Source of the DNA: Oribacterium sp. UBA3737
GTDB lineage: Bacteria; Bacillota_A; Clostridia; Lachnospirales; Lachnospiraceae
Length of the DNA: 6,721 nucleotides
Assembly (NCBI GenBank): GCA_002371295.1
Contig: DFGZ01000015.1
Location: 1 to 6,721 of the forward strand
Reading direction: 5' to 3'
In this document: in pieces, positions 6,449 to 6,721 of the stretch
Position numbering within the stretch: position 1 is the stretch's first letter
Layout of the letters: every line of letters starts with the position of its first letter
Program-made: the position numbers and the translations under genes
Notes under the pieces: generated by a model
Told to the model about the DNA's origin: nothing
Databases searched by the model: none
Seen by the model: only the letters and a program-made list of their open reading frames with translations

Positions 6449-6540
6449 TTTAACGGGGAGCTCGTAGACGGGCTGAGAGGGAATGATCAATTCCGACCCA
6501 TAACCTGATTTGGATAATGCCAACGTAGGGATGAGTCAAA
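6449..6540 (+). ncRNA. TPP riboswitch (THI element) aptamer
   Basis: The conserved core is present in order: CGGGGAG (6454-6460), CTGAGAGG (6473-6480), GACCC (6495-6499), ACCTGAT (6503-6509), TGGATAATGCCA (6511-6522) and CGTAGGGA (6524-6531). Helices seen: AGCTCG/CGGGCT (6459-6464 with 6469-6474), GGAAT/ATTCC (6480-6484 with 6490-6494) and TTGG/CCAA (6510-6513 with 6520-6523). The aptamer binds thiamine pyrophosphate in the nascent transcript. With the terminator at 6568 it should stop transcription when TPP is plentiful. Outer limits are approximate because the closing helix is weak. Confidence 0.96.
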
Positions 6541-6567
6541 GAATTAATTCTTTTATGTGGATGAAGT

Positions 6568-6607
6568 AACAGCTGATATACCTGATGGTATTTCAGCTGT
6601 TTTTTTT
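6568..6607 (+). terminator. Riboswitch-controlled intrinsic terminator
   Basis: A 15-position stem (6568-6582 with 6587-6601) has one T-T mismatch and a TGAT loop. CAGCTGA on the left faces TCAGCTG on the right, and eight T (6600-6607) follow. It lies between the TPP aptamer and thiS, so it is the expression platform. A perfect 16-bp palindrome, AAAGAATTAATTCTTT (6538-6553), lies between aptamer and terminator and may contribute to the alternative fold. Confidence 0.93.
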
Positions 6608-6661
6608 GTGTCGCAAGTGACACTCTATTTAACAGTATATTAATCATAAGGAGGAATACAT

Positions 6662-6721
6662 ATGGTCAAGGTGAATGGTGAGAGCTATGACTTTGCTGGA
6701 CTTACTGTACTGGAAATGCTT
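6662..6721 (+). CDS. thiS: Sulfur carrier protein ThiS, N-terminal 20 codons
   Basis: Starts at an ATG 7 bases after AAGGAGG (6648-6654) and runs off the window. The visible residues, MVKVNGESYDFAGLTVLEML, match the beta-grasp start of ThiS: a V-K-V-N-G-E/K strand and hairpin followed by the first helix with T-V-L-E-ML. ThiS is a small cytoplasmic ubiquitin-like protein. Its C-terminal Gly-Gly is adenylated and then thiocarboxylated to supply sulfur to ThiG for the thiazole of thiamine. The C-terminus and the rest of the operon lie outside, but the TPP riboswitch directly upstream strongly supports the call. Other beta-grasp carriers such as MoaD are less likely given that control. Confidence 0.88.
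   Translation, partial: MVKVNGESYDFAGLTVLEML

Noticed and set aside
6272..6647. Two minus-strand frames across the thiamine control region
   Set aside because: They run opposite the promoter, riboswitch aptamer and terminator, lack domains, and are explained by the RNA element on the plus strand.

Overview
The window looks like a chromosomal segment of a Gram-positive anaerobe of the Clostridia, most likely a Lachnospiraceae member. This rests on AGGAGG-type ribosome binding sites, intrinsic terminators, moderate G+C, a hybrid histidine kinase of the HDIRTPMNAIIG type paired with a lipoprotein sugar-type binding protein, and a TPP riboswitch in front of thiS. The assignment is inferred from style, not from a database match.

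Left third (1-1625): the 3' part of an unrecognised gene (1-678) is followed by what looks like the decayed C-terminal tail of another gene (about 716-823), a perfect 9-bp hairpin and a strong intrinsic terminator (876-924). A small VOC/glyoxalase-fold gene follows (1036-1422). It sits between two copies of a 47-bp direct repeat (905-951 and 1482-1528, 43/47 identical). The first copy is the 3' half of the terminator plus its downstream flank. The second has lost the other half of the terminator stem and lies just after a ribosome binding site and a four-codon reading frame that look like the front end of a deleted gene. This third reads as a rearranged, partly decayed stretch.

Centre (1626-5536): a two-gene unit. 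The first gene encodes an 847-residue membrane hybrid histidine kinase: an extracytoplasmic sensor flanked by two membrane segments, HisKA, HATPase and two receiver domains. 74 bases later comes a 430-residue lipoprotein of the family 1 extracellular solute-binding proteins. No permease or ATPase gene is visible, so the binding protein may present a ligand to the kinase rather than, or as well as, to a transporter.

Right third (5537-6721): a convergent gene for a two-pass membrane protein of unknown function (minus strand, 5614-6279). Divergent from it is a complete thiamine control region: a perfect consensus promoter (TTGACA-17-TATAAT), a TPP riboswitch aptamer, an intrinsic terminator with eight T, a strong ribosome binding site and the first 20 codons of thiS, which runs off the window. 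Thiamine-thiazole synthesis genes are expected to continue to the right under TPP-dependent transcription termination.
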